This document shows positions 1 to 11,310 of a DNA stretch of 64,000 nt, piece by piece. The stretch's first letter is position 1, and each line of letters opens with the position of its first letter. The position numbers were made by a program, and so were the translations under genes. This DNA comes from Fomitopsis serialis (Eukaryota; Basidiomycota; Agaricomycetes; Polyporales; Fomitopsidaceae): NCBI RefSeq assembly GCF_022376445.1, contig NW_025955023.1:1-64000 (forward strand). Reading direction: 5' to 3'. The notes under the pieces were generated by a model. That model searched no databases and had not been told where the DNA came from. It saw nothing but the letters and a program-made list of their open reading frames with translations.

Positions 1-247
1 GCACGACACGCTCGACCGCTTCCCAGTCGAGCGGGCTGTTGACTACAGCGTGGATCGTGTGGTTCAGCTGCCTGAGGTTTTCATTGTCCCAGTCGTTCTT
101 GGTGGGGACCGCGTCCGTGAAAAGCGAGTATTTTACCGCGTCATTGACCGTCTTTGTCGACGCGGTGAGTCGTCGCTCTTGGGCACGAGTCGTGGCCGCG
201 GCGCCGAGGCGGGTGAGAAACGCGTCGAATGTGATGTGGCCGACCAT
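1..247 (-). CDS. MVG-family protein, member 1 (partial, subfamily B)
   Basis: Function not recognised. Reading leftward from an ATG in the context ACCATGGTC, the first exon encodes about 82 residues beginning MVGHITFDAF and containing FTDAVPTKNDW, LRQLNHTIHAVVNSPLDW and EAVERV. The same pattern (MVG start, then FTD.PP...W, LN..LR.L.NSP..W and a hydrophobic end) recurs in members 5 and 6, which defines subfamily B. The exon runs off the left edge of the window, so later exons are not visible. The start was chosen because all six family members begin with MVG at the same point of the alignment. Homology to the other members is seen directly; no known domain is claimed. Confidence 0.6.
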   Translation of the reverse strand, partial: MVGHITFDAFLTRLGAAATTRAQERRLTASTKTVNDAVKYSLFTDAVPTKNDWDNENLRQLNHTIHAVVNSPLDWEAVERVV

Positions 248-825
248 GGTGCACACGCGATGAGCACAGAGCACAGAGATGCGAGGGAGCGAGAAGAGCA
301 GAGGTGCGCGAGGAAGCGATGGGACGGGAGCACTGACGGTCAAGCCACAACGGAGACGTGGGCCCGTGCCGGATACGAACACAGATCGCGAGATTGATCT
401 TGATCTGTGGGCACGGGGCCGGCGCGGAAGCATTGCGGAGACTTCCGGTAGCCGCGCATTCGTAGACAAGCGCCGTGCACATGAGCGCTCCGTGTCCAGA
501 CGCTCCTTTGGGCCTGAGGCGGTGACCGTCTCAACGATGCACCACCGAAGTAGCAGCCTTACTGATCGGCGGCACACTTGTCGCATTTTCACCCAAGTCG
601 GCATCGATGCCCGAGGTCAGTTGGTCGCGGCAACGCGCACACGCCGCCACCGCCGTGTAGCGGTGTGTCTCCTGAGCGCGTCACGCCCATGCACGTATGT
701 TTTGTTCAAGTATCATTATTGTCGCACGCACTTCATGTAATCGTATCGTCCGCATTATGCATGGACTTTGCCGTCGTCTCTCATCCTTGTCCACCTGGCT
801 TACTGAGCGAGCGAACAGTGGCATT

Positions 826-999
826 TTACCCGCGATCGCGCCATGACGCAATCGCGGGTTAGCGTGCCATTTCGTACGTCCTTACCAACAATGATAACCG
901 GTGGCTGAGGCTCGTCGTCCAGGTGAGCCGTCTTCCTCTGTGTCTCCTACAGAACGGCTGTACTTACCCGCATTTGCGTCATGACGCGAATGCGGGTAA
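826..999. repeat. Two copies of the TTACCCGC palindrome
   Basis: Two near-perfect palindromes of about 36 bp lie at 826-861 and 964-999. Each is a half-site close to TTACCCGCRWTCGCGYCA followed by its reverse complement. The same element occurs again in a cluster at 10183-11310, on the other side of MVG members 2-5. Confidence 0.8.
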
Positions 1000-2310
1000 G
1001 AAGATAAGCACGTGTGGGGCGCGTCGCGCGTCTGTGCACGTGCGGTCACGCACGACTGGCCGGCACGTGGTCTAGCCGGCGTAGCCCCAAAGACGCCCAC
1101 GTCGCGCGAGGCTGCTCTGCTCCGGGCACGAAAGTTGGGAACCGAGTATGAGCAACCCACTGCCGGTCCGCACGGAGTGTGCACCGTTGGCGCAGACAAT
1201 ACTAGTGAACACCGGCATTTGTTGTGCGAGCAGGTGGGGCGGATGGTCTGAGCCTGCGGTGAGTGTGCACCATTGGTGCATGCGGGCCACACCGCACGCA
1301 CCCCTCGACTTTAGTGCAGCTCGCGCTCTCCAGAATCAGAACAGACACCCTGAGAGTAGGTTGGCGGACACCGTTCTCTGTGCCATTTACTAACATGTGA
1401 GACAGAATGAACGCAGCCTTATCTACAATAAGTCTCAGAGGATTTGTTCGCCTCCCGCAACCCGGTGTCTTCGGAGATTCTGAGCTAAGTGCACCGTCGA
1501 TGGCACTGTTGTTGGCTCGCGGTGCACTCAACGCGGCCCGGCGGGGTCGTATGTACAGCTCTGTCCTGCAGTTGATGGATCAATGGACATTGTGTCACTG
1601 TGACGAAGAACTTTGACGAGAAGATTAGATCCCTCCCGCAATTCAGGAACCTTCCCGTTGTCCGCGGTGCACCAATGCAGGCATACCGCGGTAAGGGCTG
1701 TCCGGTTCGGCATCTAGCACGCATTGAGTCTTGATGTATATAGTTTGCCTTGCATTTAGGTAGCCCTTGCGTGTGCGCAAACCTCATTCCACCCGCATGC
1801 TGGTTAGCATTGACCGGAGCCGGTGCACGGGGCCTCCGCGGTGGTCGTGCACCAGTGGTGCACGTCACGCCTGAGTGCTCTCCGGTACATGCCTTGAGAT
1901 CATGCACTTTACGGACTCCGTCCGGAATCGAATTATGTATCTAGCGCGTAACATCTACTTTCACACCGATGTCCGGGGCAACAACATGTACACTGCGACG
2001 GAGGAATCTTCGATTCACGCGGCACGCGCTCCGCCATGACCGAGACCGAGACAGACAAGGATTAGTCAATCAAAATAACCTGTGAATTGTCGGGTATCAG
2101 CGAGCTCGCTCGCTACACAAGCTCTGAGCATTGCGCACCTCGCGCGAACATCTCTGCTTTAGTAGCCGACAGGTGAGACACGGCGGCTGACCATTGTGCA
2201 TTGCGCACACCTTCGACCTTACCTCGCGGCAACGAAAGCAGCGGTTGTCGTCCAGAAGCTAATGAACCGGTGAGTACTCTTCGGCTTTCTTTCAGTACGC
2301 TCACACTCAC
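1000..2310. other. No supported gene; scattered GTGCAC palindromes
   Basis: No reading frame here resembles a known protein or another frame in the window. Short palindromes of the type GTGCACCAxTGGTGCAC occur near 1264 and 1848. The downstream exons of MVG member 2 may extend into the right end of this stretch, but none could be identified. Confidence 0.5.
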
Positions 2311-3025
2311 AACCTCGAATATAAAGTCGTCCGGATGCCCGCTAACGTCGGGCAGGCGGTCAGAGCCGTCATCGCGGTAGTGCACCCCTTCAAACCGCAT
2401 TCAGTGTCCAACAGATACTTGGAGTGTGATCATTACTCACTGCGGCCCAGCCGAGCGCCGACTACGAGAGTACGTTACAGAATGTGAGTGCCATGTATTA
2501 GCATTGAGACGAGCATACATACCGTGAAGGCGGTTCAACGTGTCTATTATAGCCTCAAAATTCGCCGCGGTGGGCTCCGGACCCACAAACCTCAGCGCCA
2601 TAATGCCGTGGTCCCCCAGCCAGTCCTTGAGGTCAGTCTGAATCGTTGGACCGCGAGACACCCAATCCATGATTACTTGCACCCCCATCGGGCGGCGTAC
2701 TGCGGGCGGACAGGTTTCGAGTGACGCGATCCATTCCGGTGTCTACCGCAGGAGTAGTTTACTTCAGTTAGTACGTGCACTGTGCACTTGCCGTGGAACG
2801 TACGAATAACTCGCCCTCGAAGAACTCCGCGATTGCATCCCAGTTGAGATGGCTGTCTAGTACGATCTGCACAGTTGCACGAAGGCCGAGCATACGGTCA
2901 TCGGTCCAACTGTCGGGGATACTGTCGGTCAGGATGCGGCCGCGGACATCGTTCGTCTCGCCGAACCGAGCGCGGTATATTCTTATTTGATCCCGAAGCT
3001 CGACGAGAGTGTACACGCCGACCAT
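2311..3025 (-). CDS. MVG-family protein, member 2 (subfamily A)
   Basis: Function not recognised. Exon 1 (2804-3025, 222 nt) starts MVGVYTLVELRDQIRIYRAR and ends in LNWDAIAEFFEGELF at a GTACGT donor. An intron of 61 nt with a TACTAAC branch site follows. Exon 2 (2523-2742, 220 nt) begins TPEWIASLET and contains DWVSRGP. A later exon ending at 2311 contains FEGVHYRDDGSDRLPDV, matching WTAIQYRDLEPEADG of member 4. Exon 2 has exactly the same length as in members 3 and 4. The acidic last exon seen in those members was not found here, so this copy may be truncated or diverged at its C-terminus. The splice sites are inferred from consensus and from the paralogues. Confidence 0.55.
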
Positions 3026-4318
3026 GTTGGAGCAGCAAAAGCAGAGGAAGTTTGTGTTCAGCCCCTGCCTGAGGTATCGATGCGTATCAGTGAGGGGATC
3101 ACGGTGCCGGCGCGAGGTCTCCAATCATGATCCATCAGTATGTTATCCGGGGATCGGTGCCTCACGCGAGAGTTCCGTCCTCACTTTAACTGCGCCGCCC
3201 TAGAAGCTGGCACTTCTGCACGACACGCGTGAGCCGCCCGTACGTAATGTGATAAGGTGAGGGTTCGTGTCCTTGTGTTGCGCTCACAGTGATTGTTCCC
3301 GCCAGCTGCTTGCTGAGACTGTGTGCACATATCTGGTAGGTATTGCTCGCTAGGTGTTGTGCACCGCGCGGCGTGCACATCGGTGATCATCCTGAGCGTT
3401 ATACATTGCGGGCACAGCACGAGGCTTATCTGAAGAGAATACCGCCGGATCACTGCTTGCGAATTTGCATCTGTGACTCACTTGACGTGACCGAGACCGG
3501 TCGCCCGGCAATACGAGTCAATGGTGCACCACTGGTGCAGCATCCTGACCCAGGCCCCGCGAGGCACCATTAATTCCGAATACGTCGTGTAAGAACGCCG
3601 CACGGATGACCGTCCGTTCGGCCGAGGCGTTGCGCCGTGCGCCAGTGGTGCATTGGCGGCATCTGATACCGAGCTTCAGCCGGAACTTGTTCCCGCGTAA
3701 CGGATACAGAGTACGCCGCGCTGTAAATGGGATTGATCCACGATAGCCCATCTCCGCCGTGCGCTATTGGTGCACCACTTTGGATGTGCCCGCATGGTTC
3801 ACCCGTCTTCCCCGTTGAATATGTATTGTCGGAGCAGATCGCGGCTGCGTGACGGCTTGTATCCGCACGGAGAAAGCGATCTGTGCACCAGCGGTCCATG
3901 AGGTCGTGAGCCAGCCCTTCGCTTGCTCAACCGGATTTTAAATCAATGTAACCGGGATGCCACCGCGCTTACCGGCGATGTTGAATGAGTCTAGGTGCAC
4001 GCATCTGAGTCACAGGCGTCGGTGTGCGCTGCGGGGACAGCGCACAAGCTTGCGCCAGTGGCGCAGTGCACAAGCGTGTGCTCGACTCCCGGCGCAATTC
4101 TAGTGTTCACCGTGGGTGGGATCGGCATACACTATCACTGATATTTTGGCATGTGCACCTTAGCTCAACGTAAGCACTCACTCAACAACTTTCCAATCAG
4201 TCTCCTTCCGTTGTGCACCAGCATTAGACAAGTGCGCGCTGCTCGTACCATGTATTTCCGTCGTACCCGCAATTCTGTACACGGATACTATCAGGCTACA
4301 CGTCGGACCTCCGCCATA
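3026..4318. other. Spacer between MVG members 2 and 3
   Basis: No gene is supported. The spacer carries several variants of the GTGCACCA/TGGTGCAC palindrome, near 3339-3382, 3522, 3637, 3758 and 4053. Two of them lie within 400 bp upstream of the start of member 2. Confidence 0.5.
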
Positions 4319-5319
4319 CTAGCCGCTGCCGGTCTCCGCGTCGTCGTCGCTCGAGTCGCTGACGTCAATGGGCTGTTTGAAGTCCCTGTCAGTCGTGAAA
4401 CTAGGACCGTAAAATGCCCGAGTGCTACATACTTCAAGTGAGCAGCTCTGAAGCAGAATCCGGCATGTAATGCACGGCGGCGTGCCGTTGTGCACCACGC
4501 AGGAGTCGCAACTGACAACCTTGCAGCAATCACATCGGTTCTGCCCTTCCCGCTATTGCAGTAAGCGTGTAAGTACTTGCGGGACTTTTTTTCTCGTAAA
4601 TAGTTACCCACCTCTTCGAAGACCCAGATCATGCCGCGCTGCTCTTCGGACATCTCGCCTTCTGGAGTGCCGGATTCTTTGCTGTTATTGTAGGGTATGG
4701 CTGTCCACGCGCAGTCAGTAACCCGGTGATAGGCCTCGCAAGCCCACTCACAACGGGACAGACGCATGCCGCCTAGGACTCCGGTCAGTGCTCGTTCGAC
4801 GGCGTAGCAAATTTCCCACCCTTTAGATGCCCCAGAATATCTTTGATAGCCAGCCAGATATGCACGGACGGCCTGCGTCCGAGGACAATTGCCGTCTTGA
4901 TGTTGCGATGGTGGATCCACTGCTCGAAGGTTCGCCGTTCGGTAGGCCTTCGGGTCACCCATCCCAGGAGCGTCATTAAAAGGTCGGGACACCAGTGGTT
5001 GTCCGCAAAGGCCATGAGTGACCCCGCCCATTCAGCCGGCTAAGGTGATACGTGTTTCCTTACTGTGCGAGGCGGTCACTGGTCGAACACTCACCAGAAT
5101 TTCCCTCTCGATGAGTTCCTGCGTTCCCGCCCATGTAAGATGACCGTCCAGCACAACGCGCAACGTTTCTGCGAGCGCGCGCAGTCTCGCCGTGTCCCAG
5201 CTCCCAGGAAGGTCGTCGCTGAGAATGTTGTCGGCACTCGCCGGCTCGTTTGTTCCGAGCCGCAACCGGAAGATCTTCAGCTGGTGGCGGAACTCTGGGA
5301 GCGTGTATTCACCGACCAT
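4319..5319 (-). CDS. MVG-family protein, member 3 (subfamily A)
   Basis: Function not recognised. Exon 1 (5095-5319, 225 nt) starts MVGEYTLPEFRHQLKIFRLR and contains DDLPGSW, VLDGHLTWAGTQEL and EREIL before a GTGAGT donor. A 55-nt intron follows. Exon 2 (4820-5039, 220 nt) begins PAEWAGSLMAF and contains GWVTRRPTERRTFEQWI. A third exon carries WTAIPYNNSKESGTPEGEM and RGMIWVFEEV. The last exon, after a CAAACAG acceptor, encodes PIDVSDSSDDDAETGSG and a stop at 4319. The last exon resembles a SUMO-interacting motif, that is, hydrophobic residues followed by an acidic/serine run. The gene is close to member 4 in exon length, order and sequence, which points to a tandem duplication. Confidence 0.65.
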
Positions 5320-5642
5320 AGTGTAGTGGAATGACGAAGTGGTGCACCGGTTTTCCCTTGTCCATTGCTATATAACTGAAGATTTCTGGTCTCACCTCAT
5401 GGCCTGTCTCGGGTAGTGCACCGTCGGTGCACTGCCGTGTTCTCTCCGCTGCGTCGTGTACAGCACTGTCAAAGCCACGTGTTTGCTTTTAACACGTCTT
5501 CTATACATTCAGTAAATTCTCAGCGCTCCGTCCGAGTTCCCTCGGCATGCAAAGTGCTCTTGTGACTTACCTCCGTCTCGAGAATCGTTCTCAAGAAGAC
5601 ACCAGAATTTCTGTCAGGAGCTCGATGTACGTCGTCAGGGGC

Positions 5643-5820
5643 CGTGCACCAGTGGCGCATGCCCGGCGAGGGAGGCTTACGTGCGGAGACAGACCAGGAC
5701 CTGTGCGGATCACCGCCGTGCACCAGTGGCGCACGCCGGACTGGGGTACACCCCAGTGCACAGACACGTATTCTGTTGTGCGGGGTATGTCCCGCCGCCG
5801 TGCACCAGTGGTGCACGGGC
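5643..5820. repeat. Three-unit GTGCACCAGTGG palindrome mini-array
   Basis: Three palindromes of the form CCGTGCACCAGTGGYGCA start near 5643, 5718 and 5800. Their spacing of 75 and 82 bp is the same as in the larger array at 7978-9090. They lie between MVG members 3 and 4. The rest of 5320-6294 holds no gene that can be supported. Confidence 0.7.
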
Positions 5821-6294
5821 TCGGACCGAGGCCATTAATTTATTGAGTTATCTTGGCGGAATGTTGAATGATCACAGAGAATTGTGCACGCGCTGGAGTG
5901 AGGGCGGCATCACAACACGTTGTCTGTGCGACATTGGCGCAGCGTGACAGAGCTCATCCATTGCTCTCCGTTCGCGTTGTCGCGTACGGACTTGCCAGTG
6001 CGGTGCACGGACGTGAATATTTCGTCCGCATAATGCAGTAAACCCGACCAGTCTCAGATAGGCAACTGCGAGCCGGAACCTATTATGATCAAATTAACTT
6101 AAGCACACAAACTCGGCCGCGGTGGTCAAGACGGCTGTGCATCAGTGGTTCACGGTGCACAGCGCGCGGCGCGCGGCCCCGACAATCCAGGTCCTTTCTA
6201 CCCGCAAATATACGTATCAACATCGGCTAGCATTTGCGACGCGAAGATACAGGACGGGCAGTGCGCAACAACGAGAATCGGTAGATAGCGGACG

Positions 6295-7325
6295 TCAAGT
6301 CGAGCTCTCAGATTCACCGTCACTGTCGGCTTCCGCGTTGTCATCGTCGCTCGAGTCGCTAATCTCGATGACCTGTTTAGAGCTCTCCGTCAACTACGCA
6401 AGTCAGACAATATAAGTTGCGTGCCATTGCATACCTCTAGCGAGCACCGATGTAGTAGCATCTGACACACGAGGCATGGCGGCGTGCTGTTGTGCAGTAT
6501 GCAGGGGACTTGAGATACGACCCTGCAACAGTAGCACCGTTTTTCTCCGCCCCGCTGTTGCATCAGTTAACACATGAGCATGCTGCGTTCTATCTCATCT
6601 ATGTAGTGCACTTCATACCCGCTCGAAGACAAAGTCCATGCCGCGCGTCTCTTCAGGCTCGTTGTCCGCGGGATTGCCGTCCGCTTCGGGCTCGAGGTCG
6701 CGGTACTGAATGGCTGTCCACCTAGTCAGTCACCGCACGGTATTTTTCCTCAAGACACTTACGCCAGACCAGACGCCTGCCGCCTAGTACTCCGGTTAGT
6801 GCACGCTGTACGGGGATTCTGCTCCGCTCACCCTGTAGATATAGCAAGAGCTTCCGAATAATCTTCCAGTTCGTCTCGGACGGCTTGCGTCCGACAACGG
6901 TCCGCCACGGAATGTTGTGGTCTTGGATCCACTGCTGGAAGGTCCGCTGCTCGGTCGGCCCACGGGTCACCCAACCCACGGCCGCATTTACGAGGGACGG
7001 CAACCAGTAGTTCAGACCGAGGTTCCCGATGGACGTGACCCATTCGCCCGTCTGAGGTGTGGATTCGATCACTGTACTGTACAGCGGGATGGAGACTTAC
7101 CATTGCTTCCCGCTCGAAGAGCTCTTGGATACCCGCCCATGTCAGATGCCCGTCCAGGATCATCTTCAGCGTATCCTCGAGCGCACCCAGTCTTAGCACA
7201 TTCCAACTGTCCGGGAGGTCGTCGTAGAAGATTTTGTCCGCATCTTCTCGCTCGTTCGCCCCGAGCCGCAATCGGAAGATCTTGAGCTGAATGCGGAGCT
7301 CTGGGAGGGTGTACGCGCCGACCAT
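6295..7325 (-). CDS. MVG-family protein, member 4 (subfamily A)
   Basis: Function not recognised. Exon 1 (7101-7325, 225 nt) starts MVGAYTLPELRIQLKIFRLR and contains DDLPDSW, MILDGHLTWAGIQEL and EREAM. A 49-nt intron follows. Exon 2 (6832-7051, 220 nt) begins TGEWVTSIGN and contains GWVTRGPTEQRTFQQWI. Exon 3 carries AIQYRDLEPEADG and RGMDFVFERV. The last exon, after a TAAACAG acceptor, encodes VIEISDSSDDDNAEADSDGE and stops at 6295. VIEISDSSDDD is a textbook SUMO-interacting motif pattern. Around 6722 the frame between EKYRAVTD and WTAI is off by one base relative to member 3, which could be an intron boundary, a mutation or an assembly error. Confidence 0.65.
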
Positions 7326-7718
7326 AGTAGAGCGGAGGAGGATGAAAGTGTGCGGTTGCTGGCGAGCCGTCACCGTATAACTGGCTGACCTCGTGCCGCC
7401 TCATGGGCCGCTTGTGCGCTGCGGCATTCTCCGCCGACCACGTTATCACCCCTCTCGCGTGGTGCACTGCCGGTGCACTCCGTGTTTAGGCATGCCTCAT
7501 GCACGACTTGTTTTGGGGTAGCATCCGCATTCAGCGTCTCTTACATACAGCGAGGGATTGCGGCGTGATAGACCGGTGCACATTCTGTTGCCGGTGCTCC
7601 ATCGGTTGACCTCGTGCACCTGTGGGACTGGCACCGTCAGCGGGAATCTAAGCTGCGGCCACAGTGCACGTCTATGAACGGGTAGTCGGACATGCAGCTA
7701 ATCCGCCCGCCAAGCCTC

Positions 7719-7869
7719 CAATAAAGGGTGTCCGCCATCCATGTGTGTTGCGGGCGGAGAGCGTCCGGCTCGCTCGACGGCGCGAGGGCTCCCGCCCTCG
7801 CGCCGCCGACCTCGCTCGCCGGCCGCTCTCGCCGGCAACACACATTGGAAGGCTTCCACCCTTTTATGT
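7719..7869. repeat. Imperfect long hairpin, about 150 bp
   Basis: The segment folds on itself. ATAAAGGGTG...ATGTGTGTTG on the left pairs with CAACACACAT...CACCCTTTTAT on the right, and the GC-rich interior (GGCGCGAGGG with CCCTCGCGCC) continues the stem. It may be a small foldback or MITE-like element; no target duplication was identified. Confidence 0.6.
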
Positions 7870-7977
7870 ATTCTTGTCAGGCGTCGGAGCATTACCGCGA
7901 GCTCATGTATGGACCAAGCAGGCGATAAGCAATCATGCTGGGACTGTAGCGAGGAGCTGAGGGCACGCTGCGGAGGC

Positions 7978-9090
7978 CTGTGCACCAGTGGCGCACACCG
8001 GACGAGGGCAGTCAGTGGATGCCGAGCCAGAGCGCAACGGGTTCGGCCCACTGCCGTGCACCACTGGCGCACACCGCAGGGACATCTACGGCCAGAGCAC
8101 AAGGTCGCCCCGCCGTGCACCACTGGCGCACACCGGGCCACGGTGCACCGTAGACTACTGAAGCAGGCGGGGCATGCTCCGCCGTTGTGCACCACTGGTG
8201 CATGCCTAATGAGCAGACGCGGACGGACTGTACTGCATGAGGACATGGCCACGTCGCTGTGCACCACTGGCGCATGCTCAGGGAGTGCCCTGGTGTCCAG
8301 TACAACAGCGGAAAGACGTGCCTCCGCCGCAGTGCACCACCGGCGCATGCTCCGTTAGCAGGAGGACCTGATACAGCCTCTGCGAGCTGAGGGCACATTG
8401 CGGAGGGCTGTGCACCGATGGTGCACACCGGACGAGGGAAGGCAGTGTGTGCCGAGCCCGAGCGCAACGGGTCTGGCCCACTGCCGTGCACCACTGGCGC
8501 ACACCGGGCCACGGTGCGCCGTAGTGGACAGAGACAACCGATATGCGCGAGCGCATGTTCCGCTGTCGTGCACCCCGCTGTCGTGCACCCCGCTGTCGTG
8601 CACCACTGGGGAATGCATAATGAGCAGAAGCGGCCGGTCTGTACTACGTGAGGAGAAGGCCGCGTTGCCGTGCACCACTGGCGCATGCTCAGAGGAAGGC
8701 CCTGGTGTTCAGTGTAATGGCGGACAGACGTGCCTCCGCCGCCGTGCACCATCGGCGCATGATCCATTAGCAGGAGGGCCCAAGACAGCCTCTGCAAAGC
8801 ACAACGGACATGGCCCCGCCGCCGTGCACCACTGGCGCATGCGGTGTGAATAAAAATGCAAGTGCCCGGTGTACTCTTTCTGCGCGAGAGACACGGCCCG
8901 CCACCGTGCACCATTGGCGCATGCGGTGTCAATGAGAATTCTGGTGCACTGCATTTTCCGTGCACAAAGACACGGCCCGGCCGCCATGCACCACTGGCGC
9001 AGGCTTCGCTATTGTGAATGCCAGTGCCCGGTGTACTCTTTTTGCGCGAGAGACACGGCCCCGCCACCGTGCACCACTGGCGCATAATTC
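7978..9090. repeat. Tandem array of GTGCACCACTGGCGCAT palindromes, period about 59-83 bp
   Basis: About fifteen copies of a short imperfect palindrome, best form GTGCACCACTGGCGCATG, are spaced mostly 72-83 bp apart. Core starts are near 7980, 8056, 8115, 8187, 8259, 8332, 8410, 8486, 8598, 8670, 8744, 8824, 8905, 8986 and 9069. A local triplication of a 15-bp unit (TCGTGCACCCCGCTG type) lies at 8566-8600. The spacers are partly conserved, for example ACACGGCCC and TGCCTCCGCCG. The long open frames on both strands arise from the repeat (recurrent RQWCTA or VHGG) and are not taken as genes. Confidence 0.8.
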
Positions 9091-9490
9091 ACTACTGACA
9101 GTCGGAGCGGAGGGCTGTCTGTGCATGTCATCCCGTAGATTGTGTGCGTATTCCGTCGTATGCACTACCTTTGTTGTACTTTTCCAGGCTTCCCTGAGGG
9201 TTCTAAGACTCGTAGGCAGATGTTCCGTGCTCAGAAGTGCCGTGAGCATTGTATGCCGTGCGCCAGTGAACTTGAACAGTGTCGATTGCAGTGAGGATGC
9301 AAGTTCTGTGTTTAATGCGCCAAAGATGTGCATTTATTCCATGAGTATATGTACTCCGGTGCACCGTTTCCTGCGCCATGGCCTGTAATTTCTGTGTGTA
9401 GGGGACTTTCCTAGACTTTCCTACGTCCAAAATGTGTCCAATTTCCCCATAACTAAACCTAAACTAAACCTAAAACACATGAGGACTTAC

Positions 9491-10035
9491 GGATCCACCA
9501 CTGCTTCAAGAACAGCGCGAGAGACGCGCTCCTGGTCTCGCGCGAGCTGTCCTCTTCGAGGGTGACGTACGGTATGCGCCTCCACATGAAGTATTCCTCC
9601 ATCGTGTTCGGGAAGTTGCCCTCTGCGGTCCGGTACTGCCATTTGAAGCAGGTCGCGAGCACAAGGGGGAACTGGTCATATTGATTTGACTGTTTCAGCG
9701 ACATGAGCCACGGGTCGGTCTGTCAACGTGTCGTTTAGTGCGGCCGTATCTCGCGGCAACACGAAAGCTTGACTTACCAGGATGTGGTGCTGGACGATGT
9801 ACTGGAATGCGTCCCACGAGACAGCGCTGTTGAGCAACGAACGCAACAGGCGGTTGAGCGCCTTGAGTTGCTTAGCGGTCCATTCGCTGGGCTGCGGCGG
9901 TAAGTCCGTGAAAATGTACATGTTGTGCACGCGGCCAAAAGCCGCTTTCCGCGTGTTGTCCGTGAGGTCAGCGTGATTGATGGTGAATGCGCACTGAGCA
10001 AGCGCAAATTGTTGGAGGTCGTAGGTACCGACCAT
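9491..10035 (-). CDS. MVG-family protein, member 5 (subfamily B, C-terminus unresolved)
   Basis: Function not recognised. Exon 1 (9778-10035, 258 nt) starts MVGTYDLQQFALAQCAF and contains YIFTDLPPQPSEW, LKALNRLLRSLLNSAVSW and YIVQHHIL. A 58-nt intron (GTAAGT donor, CACTAAAC branch site, TTGACAG acceptor) follows. Exon 2 (9491-9719) begins TDPWLMSLKQ and contains CFKWQYRTAEG and LFLKQWWI. The TDPW start lines up with TPEW, PAEW, TGEW and TEAW of the other members at the same splice junction. No convincing third exon was found before the repeat array to the left, so the gene may be truncated. Confidence 0.6.
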
Positions 10036-10182
10036 AGTGATGCGAGCAAGATTGACAGTGGGATTGGGCAGTGGAAACGGCAGCGGTGCGGACAGACCAG
10101 TCCACACGGCGCGCACGCGCTGCACGCCTGGTTGAAGCGATACACCACGTGCGAGAAGCGATGCTGGTGCTCACGTGTACTC

Positions 10183-11310
10183 TTACCCGCAATCGCGCCG
10201 TGGCGCAATTGCGGATAACATACTCGGAGTACCCTACCAGGGGCATCCTTTGAATTAAATTCCTTGATTGCCTGGCACTCTGCTTACTATACAAAATAAT
10301 ATTATACTTGCACCTACGTTTACGTCCCAGAAAACCTTGACACAAACAGTGCACTTACCCGCGTTCGCGGGTAAAGAGCATTCACAAGTACGTCTGAGAG
10401 TCTCTCAGAACAGTGCACAGTACCTGTGTTCGCGCCGTGGCGCAAGCGCGGGTAGACGATGAAAACAAGGACAGTGTGCCTATTCGCAATTGCGCGGATA
10501 GAAACACACAGGGCGCACCGATAGGGTGCCGCAATGATCATCGAGGCGTACCCAGTAATACGAGCAACAGCCCGGGCAGGTGGTTTGATGCACACTCTCG
10601 AGCGAGTCCTGTCGCGAGCAACCCGTCGGTATGGCGAATCATCCAGAACATCGGGAGGTGAGCTTGTCGTGTGTCTCGAAACAAGGACACTCTGCTGATG
10701 TATACTCGTCTGCCGCGTTATCAACTTGCGGGCGACCGTGTTTCGCACTCACAGAGGTCATCTTGCGTGCACGTACCTTACGCGCGCACAATCTCCGTGT
10801 CGGCTGTCTTCATGCGCAGGTACGCACATCACCCCAGGGTGCGGTGGGCTTGCTGGATGTAAAAGAGAGGGAGGCAGGAGGCAGGAGAGGCGGGAGATGG
10901 TGGTTGTGGGCAGGAGATCGTGTGAGCGCCCGTCGGTGGCTGAGCAGGTGGCTGACGTGATCTCGCCTGCCCTGTCACTGCACATCACTGACACACAACA
11001 CGGAATGGACGCTGCATGCGGAGGGTGTAATGGATGATGTGGTACACCACAGATGCATGCCCTCTGTGGCACACGAGCAAGTCGGTGGGTGCCTGTGAGA
11101 TCGGGCGGGCGCTCGGACTTGCCAAACAAGGCAATGGATGTGCGGACTCATCCGCAATCGCGCCATGGCGCGATTGCGGGTAAGGGTGACTGGCAGAAGG
11201 CAGTCGCAGACTCAAACGGAGACTGCATGTTACCCGCGTTCGCGTCATGACGCGAACGCGGGTAAGAGTACCTCGCATCCGCAGTCGCGCCATGGCGCGA
11301 ACGCGGGTTA
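10183..11310. repeat. Cluster of TTACCCGC palindromes
   Basis: Copies lie at about 10183-10218, 10355-10374 (short form), 10421-10455, 10477-10502 (degenerate), 11148-11184, 11230-11265 and 11275-11310. The best copies are palindromic over about 36 bp with a CATG centre and half-site TTACCCGCRWTCGCGYCA. The cluster fills the gap between MVG member 5 and the RecQ helicase gene; no gene is supported within it. Confidence 0.8.

Noticed and set aside
8012..9085. A 357-codon open frame on the minus strand with repeated RQWCTA/APMVHGG segments
   Set aside because: It reads through the palindrome array; similar frames exist on both strands and follow the repeat unit, so it is not taken as a protein gene.
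9441..9480. TTTAGG-like words (TTTAGGTTTAGTTTAGG on the minus strand) resembling a plant-type telomere repeat
   Set aside because: Only about four imperfect units, inside a probable intron of MVG member 5; fungi typically use TTAGGG.
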